Numbered from the stretch's first letter, positions 47,483 through 59,633 are shown. The stretch: DNA of 64,000 nucleotides from Loxodes magnus (GCA_946699065.1 CAMPDV010000017.1:1426001-1490000); one strand, 5' to 3'. Translations and numbers: made by a program. The notes: generated by a model not told the origin, from the letters alone.

Positions 47483-48037
47483 ACAAATAAATTTTTTAAA
47501 TAAATTCATAAATAAAAATGAATTAATTAACCTAAATAATCATAGTTCCCCTATTTAAATACTTATATCTTTAGATTTAAAAAGTGGAACATGTATGAGA
47601 TGATAGAACGTAAAGTGATATTGTATCTAAAACTTATTCAATAGCTTTTAAGTACTTTATTTATCTTACTTTCTATATCACTTTTTTAAATAAATGCGGA
47701 AAGATAGTGATCAATAAAAAATTTTTATGCATATACTATTTTTCAAATCTAATGCTTATTTCAATTTTTGAAATCGTTAAGTAACAAACAAAAAGATCCC
47801 ATCAGTATGTAAGCGTTCTAAATAATGTTTATAAGTAGCATACTAACCCTTTTAAAAATGAGGTCATATAAATTCGTAGAAAAAGGTCTAAATTTGAATA
47901 AAAGCAAGTAATTCAAATTAGGGATGTAAAAACCATTGCTTGACTATTTTTTAAACAACTTTTAGTCGAAACCTATTTACAAAACGTTTACATTATAATG
48001 AATTACTAAGTTTAAAGTATCAATCATTTAATAAAAA
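47483..48037. other. AT-rich spacer after AsnRS
   Basis: No feature recognised. Confidence 0.4.
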
Positions 48038-48691
48038 ATGGTAGTGGATAGTTAATTTTCATTAATTGAAGCACCTAAAATATAGCAGTTCTATAATCAA
48101 AAAATTTCAAGCAAATATGAAAATTTCATTAGCCTCAAGTTAGTTTTAGCTAGAGATAGAATAAATAATTCATTTACTTACTAAAATTTTCCAGAGATAA
48201 AGGCATTTTTAATTCTTTGTAGATTTTATAATCCTTCTATTGAATAAATTTACCAATCCTTGCATATTTCAATAGTTTATATCAAGCCTTCTATTATAAT
48301 TACCTGGTTACTATTAATTTAGTTTCAATGATTTCTTAAATAATAATGTTAAAACCTAGTTTTAATTGGTTTATCATCTTGTATAGATATTAAATGCAAT
48401 AATAATAATTAAAGCTTATTAGTAGACTAAATCTTATTCAATAACCAATTTATTATACCTTTGTTTATTTATACAAGCAAGTAGTATCAACTTTAAACCA
48501 TTTTGTTATACTTAATTAGAAACCTTTCCTAGCCTTTTATTTCATCAATTCCTCACATTCTAATTAGCTTATTTATCTTAGTTATAAATCACTTAATTTT
48601 ACTCTTTTTAATACCAAGTCACTCATTATTTTTAATGATTGCTATTTACAAATGCTAGCATTAACTAGTCTCTTTATAAATATCCTTCTGA
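48038..48691 (+). CDS. Doubtful ORF, possible membrane protein
   Basis: ATG in good context (ATAAAAAATG) reads MVVDSQFSLIEAPKIQQFYN and 217 codons to TGA with one internal TGA. The first 80 residues look plausible. Later ones are T-rich and hydrophobic (ISSIPHILISLFILVINHLI) and may be only low-complexity DNA. No domain. Confidence 0.25.
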
Positions 48692-50599
48692 AATATTTCC
48701 AGTTTAAATGCGATTTTGAATTCTAATCACTTTTACAATTTAAGTCTAAATTTTCAATTATCTTAGGTAATTAGCTTTTCCTTATGAAACTGTTTATTTC
48801 TTTATTAGCATATTATTTATTAATTAAGCTCTTTATTTTATAAAGCCAACTTTACGTAAATTATAGACTCTAAAAGCAGATTCTTTGATATGAATAGTTT
48901 CTTATTAGGTAGACAATTTCCAAGTTATTTCCTTTTTCTAACTTTTTATATTAACAAAACAGTTAAAATCAATGATTATACCTTTTTATATTTAGACTAT
49001 TTAGCTTGCTTTTTATATTAAGCATTTTGTAGGTTTAGCAATATTTTCCCCCATACTTTAGTATTATTTCGCTTTTAGTCATATACTGACAAAAAATTTC
49101 TAATTCTAGTTTAATTTAAGAAATAAGTTGCTTATATTATCACTTCCAAAATCTATTTGAAGGAGCTAAATAAGATACTATATGAATGAGAAAGGAGGCA
49201 TATCAGAATATAGAGAAGTTTCTACTTGTAGCTTTTAAATTTATCAATATGAGATCGTGATGATGATAAAATTACCAGTTTATTAGAGTTAAACTTATTT
49301 TAATTCAACAAAATCAATTAAATAGTCTATTAACAGTTTCAAACTAGTTTCCTTTGTTTATTAATATTTTTCTTCTTCTTTATTCCTTTTATAAGTCAAT
49401 ACTTATTTATTGAACCATATATGATACATATGTTTATTCTTCTTTAGAACTTCTTATTTCTAAGCTCAAATGATCTAATATTAGCAAAGCTTTTCATCTT
49501 ATATGAATTCTTTATTATTTATTTTCAATATTTAGATCAAACTGATTTCCTGCTCTAGCATTTACTTTGAGTTTGTGTAAGCAGCAAGCATTTATATCCT
49601 AGTTAATAAGATATTTGTGCAATTCATTTCTATCACCAAAAGTGCTTTTCTAACATCTTAAATTATAAGTATCGCTTGCGTTTTTTAAAAAGATCAGTTG
49701 AATGTTTTTAAAATTGGTTTTTAAATCTTATTATCCTTTCAAATTTACTCAACTACTCTTGCTTTCTTCTCCTCTTCCTCTTTAAATCTTCTTCAATTCT
49801 AACAGTTTAAATCTTCTTTACATTAGCATCCTGTTAATTATTTATTCATAGGTCTAAATACTCCAATTAAGTACTTGGAAATTAGTTTATAGCCTAAATC
49901 ATACTGTATAGAACGACTTACTTCATAATTACCAATTATTAAATATAGCTATTTCCTTATTCTAGAATGTATATTCTATATAATATGCATTTATCCTTAT
50001 ATTTCAAACATATATATTCAGGGTAGTCAATAGCATAATGGCAATTTAGAGAAGATCCATCCTAAAATTATAATACTAGTTTCTAAGCTTAAATACACTG
50101 CTATGTTCTATACTTTTATTCAATTTCATGTAAGTAAATTGAAGAACCAAATATATAGAATACCTTGCTTATCAGTATGTTAACTAGTTGTTTACTTACT
50201 TTTTAATGTGTAGGTAGATGTAGCATAATATCTATGTTGTATCCCGTTCTTGTATATCTAGCAAAATTCCTAGATTGGTGTTGTTCTAGTATTATGTAAT
50301 TTCGGAATCATAAAAGACTGATAGTTTATAAACTTAAATATAGTAATGAAATTCCTTTTGTCGGTTACTAGTCAAAAAGATAATTTATTAGTGGTTGAGG
50401 TGAAATAATAGTTTCCAATATTTTTTATCGAAGAACTTTAGTACCTAAGAATCGTTGTGTGTTTGAAAAGCGATCTTAAAATGCTAAGAAGTCACATTCT
50501 ATAGCTGCATTAACTAAAAACATCTACATTCATATCAGCAATATACTAAAGAGTAACCACTTTACAGTGGAAACTGTTATTCTTCTGATGTAGTAATAG
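48692..50599 (-). repeat. AT-rich repeat region, probable 3' part of LINE copy
   Basis: Around 49120-49440 the DNA resembles 55190-55960 (for example CTTCCAAAATCTATTTGAAG against CTCAAAATCTATTTAAAATA, and a shared GGTTCAAT block on the minus strand). The two regions belong to one repeat family. The rest carries no recognisable gene. Confidence 0.35.
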
Positions 50600-52114
50600 A
50601 ACTAAATCTGAAACATGCTTATTTTAAATTATTGGTTAATTATCTAATTTCTAATTAGTTTTTCTTAATCCTGATATTCATTTAAAAGTTAGTTAATTCT
50701 GACTCTTTAGCCTTTATTTACTCTGAGCTTATGCTAAAATTAGGTTCGTTCTTTAATCAATTCTATCATTTATTTTGTAGATTAAGATTAAGATGGAAGA
50801 CTCAAATTATATACCCTTCCTCTGTAAACGAAACTACTTAAGTTTTGGTTTTTAATCCCAACTAGATACTTTTCTTTGTAAAGATCCGATAAAAAATTAA
50901 TTATATAATAATGCTAAAACTGGGCTATGGGAAATTCCTTATACAATTGAGATGCTATCTTATAATGTTCAAATCTTAGTTCCATCTATAATAAATGATT
51001 ACTTTGTATTTGAGAACAACTCTAGCACTTTTATCAATATAGGTAGTAATTCGACTCTTTTAAGCTTATCAAATACAAATTTTTTTTCTGTGGAGTTTAA
51101 CGTTTTATTTACGTCTATCAGTATTTAGTTCAAATTTGTCTTTTCTTCATTATTTTTTCTAAACTTGTTTTTATTATTAAATCCCAAATCTATTAAGAAG
51201 CTTATTTATGTTTCATGAATTTCATTTATGATAAACGAGCAAAAAATCAAAACCGAAATCAGTTAATCAAATCCTTTTAAATACTTCTCTATATCATATC
51301 TTGATTATTTACGATAAAATAGGCTTTTATTTTTTCAAATCATCTTACTTCTTTTCTAATACCGGATAGATGTTGATGTTTTCAGTTCTAAATGAACTCT
51401 TCTAAACTTAACATTATTTAATAAAGAGTGAAAAATCATTATAAGATAGCTTTCAGTATATTTCAGAAGTTCCCCTTATCTCATATTTGCAAGTTTCTTT
51501 ACCTTTAAGAATTTCTTTATAACTTCCTTTTTCTGTAATAGTAAAAAGATATGATTCTTATAAACACTAGATAGGATAGTCTGTAATTAGCTAATTACTA
51601 TCTTATATTTTATCTATTTTTATTGCGTTAATTTATTAATTATTAAGTCAAATTTTAATTATCTTTAAACACGCAAATCTCTCATAAATCAGTGAATTTT
51701 TTAAGCCCTTTCTATTTATTTTCTTCCCAAGGATTTATTATTCTCTTATCCAGTGAAACTTTTTCTTAGTTCTCCATAAGAATAAACTTCCCTTTGCTTC
51801 TCTTTTTTGATCTCCCATAAATAATAGTAGTTTCATTGTATATGAATACTAGTTACTTTTTAATAAGCTATCTTCTTATATGGATCATTAGCAATTAGCT
51901 TCAACATTTTTCTAAGCGAAATTTTAAGAAAGTTTGCTGTAATATAAATCTGGAATAGCTGATCTTAATACTATTAGATATAGTTGTGTATGAGTATTTG
52001 AATATATTCATACTAAGCAGTAACTTAAATGAACCTTTCTAAAGCAGATTTAGTCAAATTTTAAGTAAAGAGCTTACTACTTTCACTATCTGTTGTACCT
52101 TATTACTCACTCAT
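50600..52114 (-). mobile_element. Degenerate LINE with reverse-transcriptase core
   Basis: On the minus strand around 51180-50950 the translation reads WILIDVNKTLNSTEKKFVFD, KLKRVELLPILIKVLELFSN, IDGTKIWTLQDSISIVQGIS and HSPVLALLYNQF. This aligns with the reverse-transcriptase fingers/palm of non-LTR elements: the FIDFxKAFDSV block, the KL..LG....L...L..Y.N linker, and the GVxQGxPLSPLLFN block. Upstream a frame from ATG 52114 (MSEQQGTTDSESSKLFTQ) may be its N-terminal part. Key residues are substituted (QG followed by IS, DF replaced by DV), and TGA codons occur at the background rate, so the copy is old and almost surely dead. No flanking duplication found. It could belong to the partner that mobilises the ORF1-only elements; that is speculation. 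Confidence 0.55.
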
Positions 52115-52187
52115 TTTATTGCTTCTTTTAGTTGTCGTTTTACAATTAAGGGTATATAAAGTAATGCTTGTAGATAGAAGAACGGTT

Positions 52188-53012
52188 ATGGAAAATAAAA
52201 AAGTATCTGGGATTTATCAGTTAAAGACTGGTTGGTATGTCTGAAAAGAGGAAAAAAGGTATGCTTAATCAGAGTTTATATCATCGTGTCGAGGAAAGTG
52301 AAGACAAAGAAACTATGATAGCGCTTGAAATGTCGCTTTGGAAAATGAATTAATATATGAATAATTTGACAAATGAAGTAATTCTCAGCAAAGGCCAGCG
52401 GAATTTGGTATTTATAATATTTCAGAATGAATAATGTATACTTAGTAGCTGATTCCAGAAACAACGAATTTACAAAAGCAAATTGTTCAAGATAAAATCC
52501 TAGTAGTAATAATACTGTGGTATTAATCTTAATCTAACTAAATAGAGGAAGTTTCAATAATTACTGGAGTATTTAAGATATATATCGTGATTTATCAAGT
52601 AACTGTTGAACCAGAAATTAAAGAACGGAAAAATTTAGAAATTTCTTTCCAAAATAAAAATAGAAGCAGAAGATTAAGAGTTGCTGATTTTGCAATTATT
52701 TCTAACAACTAATAAAGCACTGCTAAGTTCTTCATAAGGCTTAAAAAAAGAGAATTCAAGAATATGAAGAGAATTAGCAAACTTTTGATTAAACAACAAT
52801 AGAATCAAATGATTTAGATGAAGGATTAATTATTTATATCCACATAAAAAATAATCGAGGAATCCAACCACGATAAAAAATGGAAAACTTACTTGTTGAA
52901 AGGTTATGGAAAGCAAATATTACTTAAACTTTCAGTTATTAATAATAATTAACTAATTATTAACCTTTAGAGTCTGAGGATAGACTTACTCTCACTGTGT
53001 TGCAATTTCTGA
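52188..53012 (+). CDS. Possible AP2/ERF-like DNA-binding protein
   Basis: 274 codons, ATG 52188 to TGA 53010-53012. Residues about 7-56 read SGIYQLKTGWYVWKEEKRYA, QSEFISSCRGKWRQ and RNYDSAWNVALENELIY, resembling an AP2/ERF domain: SGI/V start, Trp-x-V strand, a turn, a strand ending in F, then the YxSAxxxAL helix. The rest contains QFDKWSNSQQRPAEFGIYNI, RRLRVADFAIISNNQQSTAK and a basic C-terminal third. Five of eight Trp are TGA-coded, about the rate expected by chance, so the frame is not proven. AP2 proteins in protists are transcription factors or parts of mobile elements; the LINE-rich setting fits either. The stop is 38 bases from the stop of the convergent gene. Confidence 0.4.
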
Positions 53013-53050
53013 ATGAAATTTTGACGGATAAAACGGAAAAGTTCAAATTA

Positions 53051-53512
53051 TCAATTTCTGCAAGCAGGGATTATTATGTGTATTAAATATATACTCCATA
53101 ACCAAAGATTTGAAGCAATACTAAAAACAGACAATCTCAAGATACATGCTAAAAGACTTTAATCCAACCGGAGTCCTTCATAAGCATTAGAGATATAATC
53201 AGACATTTAAAATCTTACTTCCATTATTCTTTTAATTAATTAGTTGATAAATAATAAATAATATTATAGAGCGCGTAGCACCTCGTTGGCGCTTGGACCT
53301 TTTTATATTAATATTTAATTTAAAAAAGTGTTTTTATACTTCTTGTTGTTCATTCTATTCATCCAAATAGTCACATCAGCTTCTCCAAATTTGGAATCTA
53401 CTTATTAAAGATTATTTTCGAATCTTGAATCAAATGCTCCAGTCTTCTTGAATAAGATCTAAATTAGAATTAATAATTAAGTCATTAAAAGACCTGCTAG
53501 TCAAACTTTCAT
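53051..53512 (-). CDS. Small secretory-pathway protein, function unknown
   Basis: 153 residues from ATG 53512 to TGA 53051-53053, no intron needed. The N-terminus MKVWLAGLLMTQLLILIQIL is a signal peptide or anchor; then TGAFDSRFENNLQQVDSKFG and EADVTIWMNRMNNKKYKNTF. A middle piece KGPSANEVLRALQYYLLFIN is coded by an unusually GC-rich spot (53266-53290). Two C-terminal hydrophobic stretches (SLLACILRLSVFSIASNLWL, WSIYLIHIIIPA) follow. Only one TGA is read as Trp. An opposite-strand frame from 52880 overlaps it and is considered its shadow. No family recognised. Confidence 0.45.
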
Positions 53513-54287
53513 ACTGCTAACGAGAACTCTTGGGCTACCTAGGTTTGTCTCTTCCAAACTTGTTCACTCTTCCCCGTAGTGCTATCTAGTACGAGTTTAA
53601 TCATAATGCAGTATATACTGCACCAGATTACTTTCAGTTATCCTGACCACGGCCTACATCCAATTTTTTTATAACAATTTTAAAAAAAGTGATTGGAACA
53701 TACTCAGTAATCTAGGTATTCTTATAAGCAGAGAAATTAGTAAATTAATATTTAAATGATTGCTCTAATTTATAATAGTTGCTATAGAATGGATTACAAG
53801 TACTCTCGTTATAGATGCACCATAAATAAGTAAGGGCATGTCTTTTGTGTGATAAGCTTGCTATTTAGTTGGCTCTCTTATACGAGAAGCTAATTAGTTG
53901 CTCAGTATCAGTGTTTGTAGTAATGGACACCAAAGACCAGGCTTAAGAATTTTCCTTTCTTCACATGTCGTTAATCGAGATGGAAGCTGAAAAATATCTA
54001 AAGAAATGACTGAGATTAATTAAAACTTTTATGTAGAAGAATTTAAATCTGGTTGTGATATTTAGCATAATAATTGGAAATTCCTCTATTTCCTTATAAT
54101 TCCTTCTTTTGGAAAGAGTTTCAAGAATTAAGAGAAAGTAGTTAATCAATTTTGATACAAAATAGAGAGAAAAGAAGGAAATATGATCCAGAGAATGTAA
54201 AATAAATAAAGAAAAAGTGGATCAAGAGTCTCAAGAGAAGAAATAGTGGTGAAACTATCAAATATCACTTTAATACATTTATAAAAA
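53513..54287. other. Intergenic region between divergent genes
   Basis: Base composition near 53513-53640 is less AT-rich than the surroundings and includes GCAGTATATACTGC (about 53611-53624), a perfect 14-bp palindrome. No gene recognised. Confidence 0.4.
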
Positions 54288-54922
54288 ATGGCATCTAAGA
54301 AACAATTCACTTAAAGCCCGTCTCCTAACTAGCAATAAGGTACCTTGATTGAGATTTACTCGTTATAGACTGATAACAAAAACTATAAGATGAAATGCAG
54401 CAACTATATACAGCTTAGATATAAAAATTAACTATAAAAGGGTAATAAAATCCTTAATATCGAAAGCTTAAAAACTAATTCATATCTAACTAATTAAGAA
54501 ATCAAAAGAGAAAGAAAAAATACGAGAAAAGTGAATTTCAATAAGTTAACTGTTAACTGTTTATGATTAAAGTCATGTATGATCTAATGGAAATTGAACT
54601 TCAAACTCAAATATTAATCAAACATAAAAAATTGGACAATTAATCAAGAATTAATTTTGTGCTTTCTCTTTATAAGGTTATGCTACACTAAAAAATTGTT
54701 GGATATATCAAAAATTTTGAAAATAACGCAGCCAAGATTTATTTTAGGTTGAAGGTGATTTATGTAGACTAGTTACTCTATAAAATAGCAGATGCTCATA
54801 AAAGAGGAACAAAATAAATGTTTGGAAAGGAGAGAGATTGGAAAAAATATCAACAGTAAAGAAAGGAAAAATTAGCAGGTATCAAAATATTATTCAAGAA
54901 TACTAACTTGGAGAAGAAATGA
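54288..54922 (+). CDS. Q-rich coiled-coil protein, paralogue of 6822-7518
   Basis: ATG 54288 (ATAAAAAATG) reads MASKKQFTQSPSPNQQQGTL and IEIYSLQTDNKNYKMK. After a frame jump near 54560 (a 14-nt intron GTTTATGATTAAAG would fit, or a frameshift) it goes on FMIKVMYDLMEIELQTQILI, DQLLYKIADAHKR and WKKYQQQRKEKLAGIKILFK NTNLEKK to TGA 54920. Each block has a counterpart in the 7-kb gene in the same order, and the TGA is at the same place. Two copies so far apart in opposite orientation point to a small gene family or a mobile unit. Function unknown. Confidence 0.45.
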
Positions 54923-55481
54923 GCGATTTCAATGAGTTCTATGATGATTCTTGAGACGTTTTATAAACTAATGCGTGACAAACGAAAACAACTTCACATA
55001 AATAATGTTATCTATCTTTTGAATAAGAGTACTTATTCTCGGATTTCTCTAAAATAAATAATTGTAAATTAGTTAAATTAACGTTTTTACTTATTTATCA
55101 TCACTTTTCTTGCTGCTTTTAAGTATCGTATACAGATAAAGTGATAAGTGCTGATTAATGCAACTGTATACTGACAAAAATTATTATAATTTTAGTTTTG
55201 AAACTAGTTGCATAATCATTCTCAAAATCTATTTAAAATAGCTTAAATAAGACTTTTAATTACTATTAGATTAAATAAAGATGCAGACTATAGCAAAGTT
55301 TCTACTATTAGCTTAAGCTATATTATAGTAAAGGAGGTATTTTAATTATATAAAGAGAGATTCTGCAGCTTATATTGCATATCTTACTACTATACTTTCT
55401 TTAAAAATAGCTTGTGGAACTTCTTTTATATGACTCAATTTTCTAGTAATAGAAAACGTAAGAATTAATGTGCATAAGAAC
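54923..55481. other. AT-rich repeat-like spacer
   Basis: Sequence after the TGA at 54920 still resembles that after 6822 for some 50 bases. From 55190 on it resembles 49120-49300. No gene. Confidence 0.35.
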
Positions 55482-56765
55482 TCAGCTAATGGCCCTTATT
55501 ATATTTCTATTCAATTAGCTTTATAATAACATACAATGACTTGCCTATAGATTGCATTTGGCAGTTTTAACTAAAATACTTTTTCCAGTGTATCAGTTAC
55601 ACTTAAATCTTACTTCAATTTATATCTTCTACATTGGATATAGAATAGGAATTCTACCTTTTTATTTAAAAACAGCCCGTATTCAAAGTCTAGTTTTTAA
55701 ATCTTCTATATACCTTAAAAATCATTAATGATGGCACTTCTTTCCATTTCTCCCTCATAACTAACTTTATCAAAATTCTAAGATAAAGATACCAGTTCAT
55801 TAGAGTAATGTTTAATACTACAACACCAATAAAATAATCTAATCACACTTATTTTCTACCAATGAAGTTCCTTTTTATAATTCAATAACTAATTATTGAA
55901 CCTAATCTGATGCCTATCTCTTCTTCAGGATTAGATTTAAGACTTTATCCTTTTCTAGCCTTTATTTTTAGCTTTTGTAAACAATAAGAATATCTTAGTT
56001 ATTAAGGGATTTTTGTTTTCTTACCTTATTGTTCACTTAATTCGTACTGAAATTCATTAATTTGACTTTTTTTTATGTTTAAAAGATTAAATTTTTTGAC
56101 AAATATGAAAATAATCATTTTCTAACTCGCTATTTCATTCACATTTCTAATTTGGCTTAATAACCTTTCAACTTTCTTTCATCAATATAGTAATGATAAA
56201 TTCGAAATTGGTGACAGTATAGCTATTTCACCTACAGACCTCCAGAAATATATGGAGGTTTAAAAAAAGTCTTAAGATTTAGGAATCTGATTTTGTTTGC
56301 GTGGATATATTGGATAATTATTTTCTCTATCATTGCTATTAGATTTACATCCTATTAGTTTGTCCTATTTGAGTGTAGAATAGCTTTCCTTGCTATCTTC
56401 TTACTTTCATTAAATATTTTCTGCTTCATCTTTTTATTTTATTTTCATTATTTCTCAGGAACTTGTGACATCAATTATAGAGATGACCTGGATATTGAAA
56501 ATAATCTCTCTCTTTCTCACATATCTTGCTATTTGAGATATACCTAAAGTTCTAAATTATTAGCCTATTTTTGATTAAGTAGATAAGAAATAAGGTATTC
56601 CTTAAGATATAATTCTAATAAACTCTCAAACTGATTTATGATTACTAATGTATTTTGGTACAAAGGTAGATTAGCAAGTCTAGCACAACGAAATAAATAA
56701 TAATAAGCCAACATTCTAATAAGCTAACAAGAGAATTTCAATTATAACGCTAATGATTGCTTCAT
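55482..56765 (-). mobile_element. Long ORF of a LINE-like repeat family
   Basis: One frame runs 428 codons from ATG 56765 to TGA 55482 when TGA is read as Trp (about ten times, the background rate, and no TGG). One part is free of TGA for 100 codons (KQNKKMKQKIFNESKKIARK ... IEKIIIQYIHANKIRFLNLK). Later KKRQASDQVQQLVIELQKGT matches the 49.4-kb repeat. QKGT..ENKCDQIILLVLQY resembles the KG...N..PI.LL block before the RT core of non-LTR elements. The TGA rate argues for a decayed element rather than a working gene. No ends found. Confidence 0.3.
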
Positions 56766-57439
56766 GAAGTTTAAGATACTATTATTTACTTCTCTTTTGT
56801 CAAGTGTTCTATGTGACGTTGACGACTTATATCACTTTAAATTTATTGAAAGATTCTTTTGCTTAAGCTGATAAAAAAATAACATAGTACCTCTTATAAT
56901 TAATCTAAGTGAAAACTATATATCATTGACTATTCAAGGAGTAGAGTTTCAATTCTTCTTTATAATATGAGGACCTACTTTAATAGTTTCTCCATCTTAT
57001 CAATTTACTCCTAATCTTTGCTTATCATCATGCTTCTTTCTTTAGTCTTCACTACTCTTTAGTTAATTTCCTTTTTTTTATACTAAAATGACAGTAAAAC
57101 CTTTAATTTTTTATTTTGCTCGTACTTCGTATCTTTCAATACTCTTGGAAATTTTAGATTTAAAAATAAGCATTTCTTAAAGCAAAAAAAATTAAAACTA
57201 GTATTTTCATTAGTTTGGCAATAAATATTTTAAAGTATTAGTAGATATGAAGTATTAAAATTGAAGTGCTAAAGCTATTTTATTGATATTGAGCTTATTA
57301 TTATTTGATGCTTTAAGAGAAATAACTTAGTTAGACACTCTAAGATTTTAAATATGCTTGCGATTGAAGTTGTATTAATGATGTTGTTAAACGTAGATTA
57401 TTTTTATAAAATTAAAATAGACAAAATAAGTAAAATTAT
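56766..57439. other. AT-rich spacer, no gene recognised
   Basis: A plus-strand frame from 56765 (MKFKILLFTSLLSSVLCD) looks like a signal peptide, but it quickly becomes T-rich low-complexity and was not called. Confidence 0.35.
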
Positions 57440-58405
57440 TCAATTTTCGTCTTCTTGATTTAAACATACTGAAATCTAGTTAGCATCAAAAGAAGAAACA
57501 TTTTCATGACTTTGAATTTCAAATTGGTCAAATGAAGCTAGACTTTATTACTATTTAGGTTAAACTTCTTATTAATTTTCCACTCTCATTTCTAGCTGTG
57601 ATAGACTTTTAGATTTTCTTTCCATTTGTTCTACGTTTTCGTATTATTCTTCTACTTAAACTACTTTTAATGGCATCGATTCAATTCCTAGAGCTATTTT
57701 TAGCTTTCCTATCTTAGTGTTCTGTGGCTAAAGTTCAGGAGGCAAACTTGATCTTTCAACTTCAGGAGGAAACTCCCAGTTTATAGTCCTGTTGAACCAA
57801 GAGCTCCATCTTTCATTAGGATCTACAACAGGATCTTTAAGCTTAGGAGGAAGCATTCATTAAGGCTTCTAAAAGTAATCGCAAGTAGGTTTTTCTACTT
57901 TTGCTTCTAAATCTTCTAGAAACTTTTCATAGTTAACATAGAAAAGTGATAATGCTTATGAGTGAGTTAAGTATTCATCTATTGTATGCTTAGACTAAAC
58001 TCCTCTCTTCTTTAAAAGAATAGCTACTTAATATTATCCATACATAATAGCAAAATCAAGTGCGTTTAGTCGTCTCATATCTGTTTAATGGGGATCTGCT
58101 TGAAAATCTAGCAAGAACTTAACTGTTTCAATATAACCCTACCTAGCAGCTCACATCAATGCACTTATCATAGTACTACCTGTTGCATTCACATTAGCGC
58201 CACATGAGATAAGAATTTGAACTATGTATGTTTTACCCAAAAATGCTGCTCTTCCAATACCATTGATGACATTATCTTCTGTAATAGGCTCATCGACTAT
58301 ATTAGGATATTTTTTTAAGTATTGTCTAATTTTCATTTTGTCTTCAGGAGTATCTTCAGCTTCATTAATAAAATCGAAGAGTTTATATTAAGGCTTATTC
58401 CCCAT
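57440..58405 (-). CDS. Ankyrin-repeat protein
   Basis: 321 residues, ATG 58403-58405 to TGA 57440-57442, no intron. Start MGNKPQYKLFDFINEAEDTP; then about four ankyrin repeats: INGIGRAAFLGKTYIVQILI, SCGANVNATGSTMISALMWA, ARQGYIETVKFLLDFQADPH and ALDFAIMYGQYQVAILLKKR. The region KPQWMLPPKLKDPVVDPNER, then WSSWFNRTINWEFPPE, is Pro/Trp-rich and well ordered in look; the end is Gln/Glu-rich. Two Trp (ALMWAA, PQWMLP) are TGA-coded. Ankyrin repeats bind partner proteins; no enzymatic part is seen. It starts only 10 bases from the divergent gene at 58416. Confidence 0.82.
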
Positions 58406-58415
58406 TTTTAATAAA
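58406..58415. promoter_or_regulatory. 10-bp gap between divergent start codons
   Basis: The sequence TTTTAATAAA alone separates the ATG of the ankyrin gene (minus) from the ATG of the small gene (plus). Both 5' untranslated regions must be nearly absent or overlap the opposite gene, or one start lies further in (ankyrin Met at 58336 is the next choice). Confidence 0.5.
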
Positions 58416-58841
58416 ATGCTTTTTAAAGCAAGAAGAGTAGTCAGATATATTTCAAATAGCAGTCTGACACCTGAGCATAGCAGCTAATGGAATGTAGTCC
58501 ATACTAACTAATGGCCTATTCCCTATTATAAGCGCCAATCATGGTATCCCAGCACTTACTACCCAGAAAGTGATTACAACGTCGATATTGCAGTTGGAGG
58601 ACATTCTGAAGTAGACTTTGTAAACGCCTATTCAGCCAGAAAAATTTTGGCTAAATCAATGTGGGGAAGAGAAGTATTGGATAGCGCTGATAAGCAAGGA
58701 GTTCCGTACTTAAGTGTTATCAAGAGTCCAAGAGATCAAGCTGAAGTATACATTGAGGATTTATTAGGACATGTTGGATTCACAGTACAAGAAAACAAAA
58801 GAATACTGAAAGAGGTAGACTTAAGCTCTGTCTTTGCTTGA
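58416..58841 (+). CDS. Small conserved-looking protein, possibly mitochondrial
   Basis: 141 residues, ATG 58416 to TGA 58839-58841. The N-terminus MLFKARRVVRYISNSS is basic, hydrophobic and free of acids, like a mitochondrial targeting sequence. Then TPEHSSQWNVVHTNQWPIPY, YPESDYNVDIAVGGHSEVDF, YSARKILAKSMWGREVLDSA and HVGFTVQENKRILKEVDLSS. No internal TGA; all Trp are TGG. The sequence looks well conserved in style but I do not recognise a family; a mitochondrial ribosome or respiratory-complex accessory subunit would fit its size. Less AT-rich than its surroundings. Confidence 0.7.
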
Positions 58842-59633
58842 GAAGTTACAAAAATATTAACATCTTACAAATAAAATTATAAGTGCTTAGTTTATCATTC
58901 CTTATTTCTCTATTAATAGCTACTCCTCTCATTTAAGTATTACATATCCTATGCTTTCTTAACCTAGTCATATACGAAAGAGAAATAAATGCCTAATAAT
59001 CTAAGAAGATTAAGCATTTAGTGAGATATTCTTACCATTCTTAAAAAGCATAAGAGTCACTTATAAAACTAATTAACAATCAGCTCTAAATGATATTCAT
59101 TAATTAAGATCCATACAATCCTTTTATTAGTCTGTTAATTGACTAGAATAATCTAGCTACAATAGACAAATAAAGTAGAAAGGTGTGTATACAAATAACT
59201 AGAAAATTAGCTAAATATACTAGATTATATAGGCAAGGGTATACTTGGATAACAATAGTACTTTATAAAATACGAGTATAACACTTAACAAGTGGTTCAT
59301 AGATAATTGTTATTAGTCTCTGAAAATAATTAAATCATTAGTTAGCAATAAACTAGCTTTCTTAAGATAAAACTAGATCTATCTACTAGAATTTGAGCAA
59401 ATAGTTCAGATTATCAATGATGAAGCTATTAGTACTTTGCTTATTGGGTTACTCTAATATTTTATTTTTCTATAAGAAGAAAGAATTATAATTAAGGAGG
59501 CTTGACTCATTTGGTAGTAGAATAGCAATCTAAAAATATAAGAAGCAAACCCAAGAAAGATTGAGTAGACTAGTTGTATTATTGATAAAGGAATATCAAG
59601 AAGTAAAAGGATTATAATTAAGATTAAGTAAAA
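58842..59633. other. AT-rich spacer, no gene recognised
   Basis: No feature recognised. Confidence 0.4.

Noticed and set aside
52880-53273. Plus-strand frame MENLLVERLWKANITQTFSY
   Set aside because: Has a good start context, but overlaps the AP2-like frame and the convergent secretory gene, both of which end neatly in between.
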